The notes: generated by a model from the sequence alone, not told the origin. A stretch of DNA of 47,880 bases from Oscillospiraceae bacterium (GCA_015067765.1 SVLV01000010.1:1-47880), one strand, 5' to 3'; counted from the stretch's first letter, positions 1 to 7,715 are shown. Made by a program: numbers and translations.

Positions 1-68
1 GCTTTTTGCAAATTTCAGCGTTGCTGCCTTTTGCAAAAACTTGTTGGGCAACATCCCAAACCCTTCAA

Positions 69-103
69 CGATTTTTTCAAAATCGGCTACGCTCCTGCGG
101 AGC
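69..103. repeat. Two adjacent short inverted repeats beside mobC
   Basis: A 7-bp stem (CGATTTT/AAAATCG, 69-85) is followed by a 5-bp stem (GCTCC/GGAGC, 91-103). They lie just after the stop codon of the MobC-like gene. Positions 1-109 hold no credible gene, and TTTTGCAAA-type words recur there. Such structure next to a mobilisation gene could be part of an oriT or a weak terminator. The element continues beyond the window edge, so this cannot be decided. Confidence 0.35.
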
Positions 104-109
104 TGAACA

Positions 110-457
110 TCACTCTATCTTGGAAAGCGAAGCAAGGATTTTTCGGATTCCCTCGTAAATTTCTTCTTGGTTCTTTTTGATTTCTTCAATATCTGCTTCG
201 TAGATGTTGCCGGTGGAATTGACACGTTTGGCGATTTGGTTTTCGCTGTTGGAGATGCTTTTCATTCTAAGGGTCAGCTCACGAAGTTCGGGCATATCCA
301 ATTTAACAACGTACCCGTCGATTACCATTTTGCGGATATAGGCACTCATATTCTCAATGCCCGCCTGTTCCATTTTCTTTTTTATTAGAGCTTGCTCTTT
401 TTCATCTACGAAGAACTTTACCTGTATCGGTCGCTTTCGATTTCTGTTATCTGGCAT
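110..457 (-). CDS. MobC-like plasmid mobilisation relaxosome protein
   Basis: This 115-residue basic protein resembles the MobC/relaxosome accessory family of conjugative and mobilisable elements, which bind oriT next to a relaxase. The N-terminus is basic (residues 1-13). It is followed by a ribbon-helix-helix-like segment (about 14-50, with SAYIRKMVIDG typical of the family). The C-terminal helix (about 60-115) contains an N-Q-I-A-K/R-V-N pattern common in MobC. The start is supported by GGAGAG a few bases upstream of ATG. A relaxase would be expected downstream on the same strand, beyond the left edge. The call rests on family resemblance read by eye. It places the left end in an integrative or mobilisable element. 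Confidence 0.8.
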   Translation of the reverse strand: MPDNRNRKRPIQVKFFVDEKEQALIKKKMEQAGIENMSAYIRKMVIDGYVVKLDMPELRELTLRMKSISNSENQIAKRVNSTGNIYEADIEEIKKNQEEIYEGIRKILASLSKIE

Positions 458-505
458 TTGTATCTCTCCTTACAAGTGCTGGTTGTTGTGCTGAGAGGAG
501 AGTAA

Positions 506-1351
506 TTATTCTACATACGCCCATTCGCAAATTTCGTAATGGTCATATTCCTCCGGAATATAGTTCGGATAGAATCGATCCTCATCCTTGGTATTCGGCT
601 GAAGATCGCCCATGGCAGCGGTGCACTCGGCAATAACCTCACCGTCTGCATCATAGTACACAATCTGAGCTCCGCAGGCTTCAATTTTTTCGCCAGACTT
701 ATTTACGACAATCAAGGTATCTTCTTCATCATAGCAAAAGTAAACTTCGCTATCTTCTGTATAGCCGATTTCCAAGAAGGTGTATTTAGGCTTCTTTACC
801 TCAACGATCTTATAGCTAACTCTCTCGCCATCTTCTTCAGCATCAAACTCCAGCAGACGGCTTTTACCCGCAGGAATGTTTGCGCCCAGAGTATCCGTTT
901 CAACAATATCATCGTATTCGCCATACTGCGTAACTTCAATCTTCACATATGCAGGCTGATCACCGTTATTGGTTACAAGATAAGCATACTTATCCTCAGT
1001 GCTTTCGCCCAGGATGCCTTCTTCGATAATCTCCCAATTATGATATTCGACATCAATATCATACGCCTGCGGCTGTCCAGAATCATAGCAAATGAAAACA
1101 ACTACGACAGCAGCGGCCAGAACGAAAATCGACAACATGATACGAAGGGGTGTTTTGAAACACCATGCAAGGCCGGATCGAACAGTCTCACCAAACTTCT
1201 GCCCGGTCTTGGTTTCTGCAACACACTTACCAATAATGTAGACCAAGGTAAACAAAACAACAGCTGCGCCAATAACAAATAGTGCGTACATCTGTATGTA
1301 CATCCAGGCTGCGTAACAAAGGACAACGATCAAAAGTAATAAAAATAACAT
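506..1351 (-). CDS. Membrane protein of unknown function, three transmembrane helices
   Basis: This 281-residue protein belongs to no family I recognise. Residues 1-40 form two closely spaced hydrophobic helices, and a third lies at about 71-90. Residues 95-281 form a soluble, acidic domain rich in Tyr, Glu and beta-type sequence, probably outside the membrane. A good ribosome site (AAAGGA, eight bases before ATG) fixes the start. It sits between the MobC-like gene and another membrane protein in the AT-rich mobile-element segment, in the same direction, so it is probably cargo or an accessory gene. No export, toxin or immunity motif is visible. Confidence 0.7.
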   Translation of the reverse strand: MLFLLLLIVVLCYAAWMYIQMYALFVIGAAVVLFTLVYIIGKCVAETKTGQKFGETVRSGLAWCFKTPLRIMLSIFVLAAAVVVVFICYDSGQPQAYDIDVEYHNWEIIEEGILGESTEDKYAYLVTNNGDQPAYVKIEVTQYGEYDDIVETDTLGANIPAGKSRLLEFDAEEDGERVSYKIVEVKKPKYTFLEIGYTEDSEVYFCYDEEDTLIVVNKSGEKIEACGAQIVYYDADGEVIAECTAAMGDLQPNTKDEDRFYPNYIPEEYDHYEICEWAYVE

Positions 1352-1394
1352 AACGATTTTCCTTTCTCCAATATGTTTTTGACTTAAAAATTAT

Positions 1395-1964
1395 TTACTC
1401 TGGCTTAGTGGGGACATCACTCTCAAACATTGATAGAACAAGTGGCGAGAGAGAATTGTTATGTTCAAATGCACGTTTTATCATGTCAGCGTTGAAGCTA
1501 TGGGATTTATATTTTTTTCGTATGGTATCAACAACGATAATTCTGCATTTGCCTTCTTTGTATTTTTCAAGCATTATTTCTGGTAGTGCTCGAAACCTAA
1601 ATCTATACACATATTCTTGCTGCGGTAATATCTCTACTGGAAATTTAGTCCCTGGATTCATCAAGGAAAACATATTACCGGTTGATGTTCTGTAAGGCAA
1701 GCTCAAGTCTATTGACGAAACATATTTTACTTGATTACCCTTATTCACAATTCTTATAAAGCAGACGGTCGGTCCTCTAATGACTTTCCCATCTATCCCA
1801 GCGGTCATGCTGTCTCGAAACTCCACTGAGACTTTCAACCTTGACCATTTTTCCAAAAGGGCAAGTACAATGTTCCAAACAAGAGCGATTGTTGATATTA
1901 TGGATGCGTATATAGTCAGTAGAATTTCTGGAGTTACCCAATCTGGCATGGAAAACCATTCCAT
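1395..1964 (-). CDS. Hypothetical protein with one N-terminal membrane helix
   Basis: This 189-residue protein is unrecognised. A hydrophobic helix lies at about residues 10-35 (ILLTIYASIISTIALVWNIV), followed by a mostly polar domain with beta-strand character. I start it at the ATG at 1964, not the GTG three codons earlier, because GGAGG lies eight bases upstream of that ATG and the GTG falls inside the ribosome-site spacing. It has its own strong promoter (TTGAAA-17-TATAAT) and a 14-bp palindrome at the transcription start region, so it is probably regulated separately from the genes downstream. It belongs to the AT-rich mobile-element segment. Confidence 0.65.
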   Translation of the reverse strand: MEWFSMPDWVTPEILLTIYASIISTIALVWNIVLALLEKWSRLKVSVEFRDSMTAGIDGKVIRGPTVCFIRIVNKGNQVKYVSSIDLSLPYRTSTGNMFSLMNPGTKFPVEILPQQEYVYRFRFRALPEIMLEKYKEGKCRIIVVDTIRKKYKSHSFNADMIKRAFEHNNSLSPLVLSMFESDVPTKPE

Positions 1965-2005
1965 TAACTGCACCTCCGCTCAATCATTGTTCTTCACACA
2001 CGCAT

Positions 2006-2019
2006 TGTGTGTACACACA
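2006..2019. promoter_or_regulatory. 14-bp perfect palindrome, candidate operator
   Basis: TGTGTGTACACACA is self-complementary. It lies immediately downstream of the -10 box of the promoter for the gene starting at 1964, where a repressor would block initiation. No regulator gene is visible in the element fragment here. Confidence 0.5.
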
Positions 2020-2021
2020 TT

Positions 2022-2050
2022 ATTATACATGGTTTTCTCAGTTTTTTCAA
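2022..2050 (-). promoter_or_regulatory. SigA-type promoter for the 189-residue protein
   Basis: On the minus strand, TTGAAA (2045-2050) and TATAAT (2022-2027) are separated by 17 bases. This is a near-consensus promoter. Confidence 0.75.
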
Positions 2051-2097
2051 GATGATACGATAAAATTCATCACATTAAAGTGTAACTTTTTTAAAAA

Positions 2098-2124
2098 CAC
2101 GCCCCAAGATAACCTTGGGGCGTG
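2098..2124 (-). terminator. Intrinsic terminator of the DUF6061-type gene
   Basis: An 11-bp perfect stem (CACGCCCCAAG/CTTGGGGCGTG) with a 5-base loop is followed on the minus strand by a run of T, just after the stop codon at 2131. Confidence 0.85.
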
Positions 2125-2130
2125 AGAAAA

Positions 2131-2376
2131 TCAATCAAGCGGTTTGTATTCTGTTACTGCCTTTAGGTAGGCTTCGGGATTGCTGTTGAGTATCAAATCG
2201 GCGTATGCAATCGGGTCATTGTAGATAAGATAGTCAAGCTCTGACCGCTGATACATATTGTCAGCCACCTCATTTTCAACGGCAATGGTATCAATGGCAA
2301 TCATAGTGCCGTCTGAGAACTTCAGCTCTACACAGACCGTATCAATGTTAAATTCGCATGATAATAGGCGTTTCAT
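2131..2376 (-). CDS. DUF6061-type small protein
   Basis: This 81-residue acidic protein resembles the DUF6061 family, small proteins common near conjugative transposons of gut Clostridia. I recognise the opening (MKRLLSCEFN) and the central I-A-I-D-T-I-A-V-E-N-E-V segment. No function is established that I know of. The start is set by GGAGG about seven bases before ATG. It is flanked by its own terminator (2098-2124) and an upstream hairpin (2415-2454), so it is a single-gene unit inside the element. No catalytic or membrane features are visible. Confidence 0.75.
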   Translation of the reverse strand: MKRLLSCEFNIDTVCVELKFSDGTMIAIDTIAVENEVADNMYQRSELDYLIYNDPIAYADLILNSNPEAYLKAVTEYKPLD

Positions 2377-2414
2377 GGTAAAACCTCCGTAATTTCAAGG
2401 ATTTTGAGATAGAA

Positions 2415-2454
2415 AAAGAACGATGTTAAGTCTTTCGACTCGACATCGTTCTTT
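2415..2454. terminator. Long hairpin upstream of the DUF6061-type gene
   Basis: A 12-bp stem (AAAGAACGATGT/ACATCGTTCTTT) holds an inner 4-bp stem (AGTC/GACT). On the minus strand it is followed by TTTTTC and sits about 40 bases before the start codon at 2376. It could insulate the gene from upstream transcription or act as an attenuator. On the plus strand it is also followed by a short T run. Confidence 0.6.
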
Positions 2455-2460
2455 TCGTAG

Positions 2461-2564
2461 TTGTGTTCCAACCCTGTCAGACAGATGCCGTAAAATAGTA
2501 ATTTTTTAGAATTACTGTCTTACGAGCACCCGTCTAACTCCCGGGGGCTTTTTCTGTCCTCTGT
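2461..2564. other. Probable junction between mobile element and chromosome
   Basis: No gene is visible here. Base composition changes across the stretch from AT-rich (left) to GC-rich (right). It contains an AGTAATT/AATTACT inverted repeat (about 2497-2518) and a near-palindromic AGCACCCG/CGGGGGCT stem followed by TTTTT (about 2524-2554). That stem could be a terminator read on the plus strand. The exact attachment site cannot be placed without the other element end. Confidence 0.35.
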
Positions 2565-3647
2565 TTACTGTTCCAGTTTTTGGGTCAATTCATTGCTCAG
2601 GCGCACGGCACCGTACAGATTCTTGGCGCTGCATCCGGCCCGGCCGCCACCGGCGCAGGCGCATGCGCAGGCACAGGCGCAGGCACAGCTGCTGGCGCAG
2701 CGGCTGCCACCGCCGAATCCGCCGCCGCCAAATCCGCCGCCCCGGCTGCCGCCGCCGAAACTGCTGCTGCGGGGCGGAGCGGGCTTGTGTTTTGTTCCCC
2801 GGGCACCGGGACGGGGTTTGCCGTCACGTCCCGCCGGGTACCACAAGTGGTTCACATAGACATACTGGGTTCCAAAGCCGCCGGCATAGCCGTCATTCTG
2901 GGAGGCCGCCGCAATGGCGATCACCGCAATGACGATCATCGCGATAACAAAGAGGATGATGAGTCCCACAATGGCATCATCGTCGTCACTGTACTCCTCC
3001 GGCAGATTTTCGGCACTGTTTTCCCAGTACAGCTGATTGGGCCAGGTCGCATAGTCGGCTTTCAGCTGCATTCTGTCCCCGTGCTCCAGATCCCAGGCCT
3101 CCATCACCAGCGCCGTCCCCTCCCAGCGGGACTGGGCACCCTCACAGGATGCCGCCAGATCAAATTCCGGCAGCAGGTCGGCGGGATTGTTCCAGGTCAG
3201 CTGCATATGGCCGATTCTCGCCTCATCGAACCAGCCGGGGGTGTAGTCATAGGTCACGGCATTGGTCTCTGTCAGCGTGTACATATACTCCTGCACCCAG
3301 CGATAGGAGAAGGTAAAGGTCTCCCCGTCATCATAGTCCTCTTCGAAGTAGACATACATATAGCTGTTGTCATACTCCAGACTCTCGATGTTGTCGGTCA
3401 ACGGAGTTGCTTCCCGGATCGATCCGTTGGGAATGCCGATCTGCAGCCAGGAGACGGGACCCTCATCCAGCACCGTCCACTCCAGATCCACCTGCATCAG
3501 CAGGCTGCCGTCGGACTCGTTGGGGGTCACCGTGATCTGATAGTCCTCGATATAGTCCAGATCCCCTGCATAGGCAGGCACCGGCATAACGGGGAGCAGC
3601 AGCGCCGCCAGCAGGAGACTCAGGAGAAGTTTGCTCAGTTTCTTCAT
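2565..3647 (-). CDS. Membrane protein with Cys-Ala-repeat tail, candidate radical SAM substrate
   Basis: This 360-residue protein has a signal peptide (1-27, ending PVPAYA), an extracellular beta-type domain (about 30-220), one membrane helix (about 226-248) and a Gly/Ser/Arg-rich tail. The tail carries a block with eight Cys: R-C-A-S-S, six consecutive Cys-Ala units, then GGGRAGC. With a cleaved signal and one helix, this block should face the cytoplasm. The start at 3647 is chosen because GGAGG precedes that ATG and a signal peptide follows. The longer frame runs into the upstream gene. One base separates it from the stop of the radical SAM gene, so they are co-transcribed. I recall similar Cys-Ala tails beside radical SAM genes in Clostridia, with no known function. 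The enzyme-substrate link is inference. Confidence 0.8.
   Translation of the reverse strand: MKKLSKLLLSLLLAALLLPVMPVPAYAGDLDYIEDYQITVTPNESDGSLLMQVDLEWTVLDEGPVSWLQIGIPNGSIREATPLTDNIESLEYDNSYMYVYFEEDYDDGETFTFSYRWVQEYMYTLTETNAVTYDYTPGWFDEARIGHMQLTWNNPADLLPEFDLAASCEGAQSRWEGTALVMEAWDLEHGDRMQLKADYATWPNQLYWENSAENLPEEYSDDDDAIVGLIILFVIAMIVIAVIAIAAASQNDGYAGGFGTQYVYVNHLWYPAGRDGKPRPGARGTKHKPAPPRSSSFGGGSRGGGFGGGGFGGGSRCASSCACACACACACAGGGRAGCSAKNLYGAVRLSNELTQKLEQ
2631..2699 (-). repeat. Cys-Ala codon repeat block
   Basis: Six TGY-GCN units encode Cys-Ala, preceded by one Cys and followed by GGGRAGC. The units mix TGT/TGC and GCC/GCA, so they are not a pure DNA microsatellite. This suggests selection on the protein sequence. 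Confidence 0.85.
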
Positions 3648-3648
3648 C

Positions 3649-5037
3649 TCAGCAGCCCTCCTTCTGCACATTGCCGCTGCGCAGCTGGCAGATGTGCTCC
3701 ATCTTGGCACTTTCGGCGCGGATCTCAGCGCAGGCAGCATGATTCCAGATGGTACTCCACGAGTCGGTCTGCAGATCGCCCAGTGTCACACCGCCCAGCC
3801 AGCTCTGGCAGGGGACAACCTTTCCATCGGGCGTAACCGCCATATTGCTGAGGCAGGCGCCGCAGCTGGGCACCAGCTGCAATCCCATACCGCGCAGAAT
3901 ATCCTCCGCCAGCCAGCCAGGGCTGGTGAAATCCAGTTCCATCCCCAGTTCGCGGGTCACTTCCACAGCCTCCCGCAGGATTTGCTCCAGCTCCTCCGCT
4001 GACAGACGAGTGGCCATGCTCTCCTCTCCCGCCGCACCGCCGGAGGGGATCAGGCCGGAGCAAGTGGCATAGCGCACACCCATGCTGTGGGCCAAACGCA
4101 GCGTATCAGCATAATTCCGGTTGAGGCTGCACAGCGGCGTATTGATGGAGACAATCAGGCCTGCCTCCACCGCGTTGCCGATTCCGGCAATGGTATCCTG
4201 ATAACCCGGCGCACCAACCAGTGTATTATGGACCGTCTCCTCCGCACTGTAGAGTGTCACCTGCACGCTGTCCAGACTGGCTTCATACAGCCGGCCGCAC
4301 AACTCTTTTGTCAGCAGACGGCCGTTGGTGTTGAGGCGGGTAACGAACCACTGGGCCGCCTCCACCAGTTCCACCAGATCGTCGCGCATGGTGGGTTCTC
4401 CGCCGGTGAAAGTCACCTGCGGAATATTGGCCTGCCGCAGCTTCTTCAGCAGCTGTTTCCAGGTCTCCGTATCCAGTTCCGCTGTCTCACCCATGGGTTG
4501 GCCCGCTGCATAGCAGTGCAGGCATTTCTGATTGCAGTGCCAGTTCCCCTCCCGGGTCATGGCGCTGACCATCAAGTCCATCCGGTGGGGCGCAGTCATT
4601 TTATCGGCATATTCCCCGAGACTCAAGACCTCCACCTCAGCCTCCGGCTCGCGGTGCTGGGCAATATCCAGAAGAGACTCCATCATCAGGGACAGTTCCT
4701 CCTGCAGCTGTGCCAAAGTGGTGCCCGGATATACTTTGCGGGCCTGACGGGCAGCGGTCTGGGCCATAGCCTGCCAATCCTTCTCCTCCAGCTCCCGGCC
4801 CACCGAGGACTCCAACTGATCCATAAAGCAGGTCAGCAGAACGGCCCAGGAGAGATTCAGCGGCACCAGCTGCGCGCCGTTGAGCAGCAGCAGAAACGGA
4901 TCGGACGCACTGTCCGTTCCCGGAGGGATCAGATGCATGCGCAGCACACCCGGTCCCTTGGGATCCAATGTAATATGACGCACACAGTTCAACTTCTGCG
5001 CGCGGTAGCGTTTTTCGCGCCAGGTCATCTTGGTCAT
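3649..5037 (-). CDS. Radical SAM protein with SPASM-like C-terminal cysteines
   Basis: This 462-residue enzyme has the radical SAM signature CNQKCLHC (Cys168, Cys172, Cys175, a CX3CX2C motif), then TGGEPTMR, typical of peptide-modifying enzymes. Near the C-terminus, CGAC, a further Cys after PDGKVVP, and two final Cys look like a SPASM-type auxiliary iron-sulfur site. Residues about 30-130 (LLLNGAQLVPLNLSWAVLL and following) form an extra N-terminal domain that may bind a substrate peptide, though I cannot identify it. I start at the ATG at 5037 because GAGGAGG precedes it. A promoter lies at 5070-5097. The next gene starts one base after its stop and carries the Cys-Ala tail, the obvious candidate substrate. 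Confidence 0.85.
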   Translation of the reverse strand: MTKMTWREKRYRAQKLNCVRHITLDPKGPGVLRMHLIPPGTDSASDPFLLLLNGAQLVPLNLSWAVLLTCFMDQLESSVGRELEEKDWQAMAQTAARQARKVYPGTTLAQLQEELSLMMESLLDIAQHREPEAEVEVLSLGEYADKMTAPHRMDLMVSAMTREGNWHCNQKCLHCYAAGQPMGETAELDTETWKQLLKKLRQANIPQVTFTGGEPTMRDDLVELVEAAQWFVTRLNTNGRLLTKELCGRLYEASLDSVQVTLYSAEETVHNTLVGAPGYQDTIAGIGNAVEAGLIVSINTPLCSLNRNYADTLRLAHSMGVRYATCSGLIPSGGAAGEESMATRLSAEELEQILREAVEVTRELGMELDFTSPGWLAEDILRGMGLQLVPSCGACLSNMAVTPDGKVVPCQSWLGGVTLGDLQTDSWSTIWNHAACAEIRAESAKMEHICQLRSGNVQKEGC

Positions 5038-5069
5038 ACGACTCCTCCTCGTCGCTTTTTGCTGCCCAC

Positions 5070-5097
5070 AGTATAGCACATTCCACAAAAATCGCAA
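5070..5097 (-). promoter_or_regulatory. Promoter of the radical SAM/Cys-Ala operon
   Basis: On the minus strand, TTGCGA (5092-5097) and TATACT (5070-5075) have 16-bp spacing and lie about 33 bases before the start codon. The rest of 5098-5434 holds no gene, only the hpf promoter and leader. Confidence 0.6.
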
Positions 5098-5336
5098 GTA
5101 CTCCCCTCCTTTGCAAATGGGCCGTTTTTCGGCAAAACGCAAAAAAGGAGCCGCCCTGCAAGCAGAGCGGCCCAAACGGGTGGGATATTGGAAAGCCTCC
5201 GTAGTCTATGATAAACTATTCAATCTTCCCTGTAAACAGGAACTTTTGTCAGAAATTGTCTGCTTTTGTAGCGCGGAGTCGATTTCCTCTCTTCTGCCGC
5301 ATTTTTGTGAATTATTTACAAAAAGAATTCGGGTAC

Positions 5337-5365
5337 TTTTCAAATCCTCAGCATTGTGGTATAAT
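5337..5365 (+). promoter_or_regulatory. Promoter of hpf
   Basis: TTTTCA (5337-5342) and TATAAT (5360-5365) are spaced by 17 bp, giving a leader of about 60 bases before hpf. Confidence 0.65.
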
Positions 5366-5434
5366 TCTTAAAAGGAAAAGGGGAAATTCCTCCCTGACCC
5401 TTGCTCACAGTCCCATAAGGAAAGGAGCAGTACT

Positions 5435-5971
5435 ATGAAGTTCACATTTACCTGCAAGAAAGTCCCCCTCAACGATTCCATCAAGGAATATGCCGAGAAG
5501 AAGATCAGCAAGCTGGATCGGTATTTCCCCAAGGAAGCGGACGCATTTGTGATCTTCGCCGTGGAGAAGAACAACCGCTGCGTAGTGGAGCTGACCATTC
5601 GCAGCAGCAACGGCACTCTGTTCCGTGCACAGGAGGAGGATCCTGACGGTGATATGCGCAGCGCCATCGACGGTGCCGTCAACTTCATCGATCGCCGGAT
5701 CCGCAAGAACAAGACCCGTCTGGCCAAGAACCTGCGGGCCGAGGCTCTTACTCCCGATGTCCCGGCAGAGTTTGATGTGGTGGAAGATGCGGAGTTCAAC
5801 GTGGCGCGCACCAAGCGTTTCACGGTCAAACCCATGAGCACAGATGAGGCCATCCTGCAGATGAATCTGCTGGATCACTCCTTCTATGTGTTCCGCAACA
5901 TCGACACCAACGAGATCAATGTAGTCTACCGCCGCAAGGACGGCGATTATGGTCTGATCGAGGCCGAATAA
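5435..5971 (+). CDS. hpf: Ribosome hibernation promoting factor, long form
   Basis: At 178 residues this is the long HPF type of Gram-positive bacteria. The N-terminal domain (about 1-100) matches the S30AE/YfiA fold that binds the 30S decoding region in stationary phase. It includes KISKLDRYFPKEADAFV and DMRSAIDGAVNFIDRRIRKNK. The C-terminal domain (about 120-178: RTKRFTVKPMSTDEAILQM, then HSFYVFRN and YRRKDGDYGLIE) mediates dimerisation, giving 100S ribosomes. AAAGGAG lies eight bases before the ATG. The gene stands alone, with its own promoter and a strong terminator, which is usual. Nothing is odd about its length or key segments. Confidence 0.95.
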   Translation: MKFTFTCKKVPLNDSIKEYAEKKISKLDRYFPKEADAFVIFAVEKNNRCVVELTIRSSNGTLFRAQEEDPDGDMRSAIDGAVNFIDRRIRKNKTRLAKNLRAEALTPDVPAEFDVVEDAEFNVARTKRFTVKPMSTDEAILQMNLLDHSFYVFRNIDTNEINVVYRRKDGDYGLIEAE

Positions 5972-5982
5972 ATTATCCTTTC

Positions 5983-6009
5983 AGGAGCCGGGTTTTCCCG
6001 GCTCCTTTT
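5983..6009 (+). terminator. Intrinsic terminator of hpf
   Basis: A perfect 10-bp stem (AGGAGCCGGG/CCCGGCTCCT) with a TTTT loop is followed by TTTTC. Confidence 0.9.
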
Positions 6010-6033
6010 CTTTATCTCGGTTCCGCCTTCTCC

Positions 6034-6063
6034 TTGACAAGTCCCATATGGGCGGGATATACT
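6034..6063 (+). promoter_or_regulatory. Promoter of the flavin reductase operon
   Basis: A consensus TTGACA (6034-6039) and TATACT (6058-6063) have 18-bp spacing. Transcription would start inside or at the edge of the palindrome at 6069-6088. Confidence 0.8.
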
Positions 6064-6068
6064 ATCAG

Positions 6069-6088
6069 TATGTGAACATGTTCACATA
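6069..6088. promoter_or_regulatory. Perfect 20-bp palindromic operator
   Basis: The 20 bases with half-site TATGTGAACA are exactly self-complementary. They begin five bases after the -10 box, an ideal repressor position. The symmetry and TGTGAAC half-sites suit a dimeric TetR-, MarR- or GntR-type repressor. No such regulator gene is adjacent. Confidence 0.75.
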
Positions 6089-6139
6089 AGGGCAGGAGAC
6101 ACAATTTCTCACGACAAGAATGATAAGGAGAGAGACACT

Positions 6140-7066
6140 ATGTCCAGTTTTGAAAACCTGCGCGTGGTAGACAATTTCTACCAGACCTCCCTGTTTTTCC
6201 CTATGCCCACGGTGGTGATCAGCACGCTGTGCGAAGACGGCTCCACCACGCTGGGTCCCTACTCTTTGGTACAGCCTTACTACATCGCCGGCAAAGAGTA
6301 TTATGCCATGCTGCTGTGCTGCCGCAACTCCTCCAACACGGCGCAGAACATCCTGCGCAACGGCAAGTGTGTCATCAACTTTGTGGATGACAATCCTAAG
6401 ACCTTCAAGGAGTGCGTGAAACTCTCCTGGCCCGGCGACAAGCCCGAGGACAAGATGCCCAAGTGTAAGTTCGTTCTGGAGCCCAGCCAGATTCAGGAGG
6501 AGACCGGCGAGCAGCGTCCCATGGTGCTGCGGGATGCCATCCAGGCCATTGAATGCACCTGGGTCCGCGAGCTGGACAACGCACAGAACGACCAGCCCGG
6601 TCAGCTCAGCGGCTACGAGCCTCCCTACCATGATTTCAACGGTATCACTTCCCAGTTTGGTGCACACTTCATTCTGAAGGTGGACCGCATCCTCATGAAG
6701 AAGAAGTATTCCGATGCCATCATCAACGGCGTGAAAGCCGGCGACTTCCCTCCCCTCCCTGTGGATTACGGCTATCGTGACAGCAAGAACTTCTGGTTCC
6801 ACCGCAAGCGCCGGATGCGCGCAGAGCTGCTGCCCATGCGCAAGGCCTCTCTGGAATCTGTCCGCTATGCCGCTGACCGTGTGGATGATAAGATCAAGTT
6901 TACCGATGATGCGCTGGAGACCATCCTGAATGTTCCCCGTGTCTTCCTGCCGGTGGTGCTGCGCGGCTGCGTGGATTGGGCCCGCGAGAACAATGTGGAG
7001 CTGATCACCGCCGAACATATGCAGATCATCAACGACAAGCGGGCCAAGGAGAAGAACAAGAAATAA
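6140..7066 (+). CDS. Flavin reductase-like protein with C-terminal PCP_red-like domain
   Basis: This 308-residue protein starts with a flavin-reductase-like FMN-binding split barrel (about 10-200; FPMPTVVISTL, GPYSLVQP and NGKCVINFVDD suit this fold). The C-terminal 50 residues (ALETILNVPRVFLPVVLRGCV, then WARENNVELITAEHMQ) resemble the small PCP_red domain of protochlorophyllide-reductase-like proteins. That part is a tentative match. GGAGAG precedes the ATG. It is the first gene of a three-gene operon with two membrane proteins, controlled by a strong promoter and a palindromic operator. A role in flavin-linked reduction of an aromatic or lipid-like compound, or in detoxification, is possible but not shown. 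Confidence 0.7.
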   Translation: MSSFENLRVVDNFYQTSLFFPMPTVVISTLCEDGSTTLGPYSLVQPYYIAGKEYYAMLLCCRNSSNTAQNILRNGKCVINFVDDNPKTFKECVKLSWPGDKPEDKMPKCKFVLEPSQIQEETGEQRPMVLRDAIQAIECTWVRELDNAQNDQPGQLSGYEPPYHDFNGITSQFGAHFILKVDRILMKKKYSDAIINGVKAGDFPPLPVDYGYRDSKNFWFHRKRRMRAELLPMRKASLESVRYAADRVDDKIKFTDDALETILNVPRVFLPVVLRGCVDWARENNVELITAEHMQIINDKRAKEKNKK

Positions 7067-7078
7067 GGAGGGTGACCC

Positions 7079-7699
7079 ATGGAGTTTTCTGTCCCCATGG
7101 CACTGGTGGATTTTATCCCGGTAGCCCTCTTTCTGGCCGGTGCCATCCTGCTGCAGCAGGATCTGTATCCTCACATGAGTAAAGGAGCTTTCTCCCTCTT
7201 TTCCGCCGGCACCATCAACATCTTCTGCGCCGGTGCACTGAAGGCCACCTATAAACTGCTGTATGCCCTGCAGATCTGCAACTTTGAAAAGCTCAATGCC
7301 ATGTTCTTCCCGGTGCAGTCCATTGGCTTTCTGTTGGCCGGTTTGGGTATGGTCCTGTACCTGCGCAAACCTCGGAAGCGGATACGCGCCGTGGCGGCAG
7401 CCCCGGCGGTATTCTCCGGAACATTCCTGTTTGTTGGGCTCATGGTGGCCGGTCTTGCCATGATAGACGCCGTCCTGATCGTGCTGGCCAAACGACAGCG
7501 TCAGTGGGGCGCTATTGTCTGCCTCGCGGTATCCTTCCTGTGCTGCCTTTGCATGGGATACCTTTCCTCCCAGAATTTCGCACAGGCCTCCATGAACTGG
7601 CTGGCCGAGGGCATCAATATCATTGGTCAGGGCGCTTTCCTGACCGCCGCCGTCTCCCTGCACCGGTCCGGACTGGGAAATCACGGCGCAACCAACTGA
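7079..7699 (+). CDS. Polytopic membrane protein of unknown function
   Basis: This 206-residue protein has about six hydrophobic helices (roughly 8-25, 38-60, 75-95, 110-135, 143-160, 170-195) joined by short loops, with a basic stretch (RKPRKRIR) after the third. I recognise no family. GGAGGG lies seven bases before the ATG and the gene follows the flavin reductase by 12 bases, so they are one operon. No catalytic or transporter motif is visible. It may work with the DUF1295 protein encoded next. Confidence 0.7.
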   Translation: MEFSVPMALVDFIPVALFLAGAILLQQDLYPHMSKGAFSLFSAGTINIFCAGALKATYKLLYALQICNFEKLNAMFFPVQSIGFLLAGLGMVLYLRKPRKRIRAVAAAPAVFSGTFLFVGLMVAGLAMIDAVLIVLAKRQRQWGAIVCLAVSFLCCLCMGYLSSQNFAQASMNWLAEGINIIGQGAFLTAAVSLHRSGLGNHGATN

Positions 7700-7715
7700 T
7701 AAAGGAGTATTTGTT

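Noticed and set aside
2631-2699. Simple GCAGGC microsatellite
   Set aside because: The codons for Cys and Ala vary within the block, and it is in frame in a convincing gene, so it is a coding repeat.
2580-3836. A long plus-strand frame rich in Ala and Gly opposite the Cys-Ala protein
   Set aside because: It mirrors the GC-rich repeat of the true gene; the minus-strand frame has a signal peptide, membrane helix and ribosome site.
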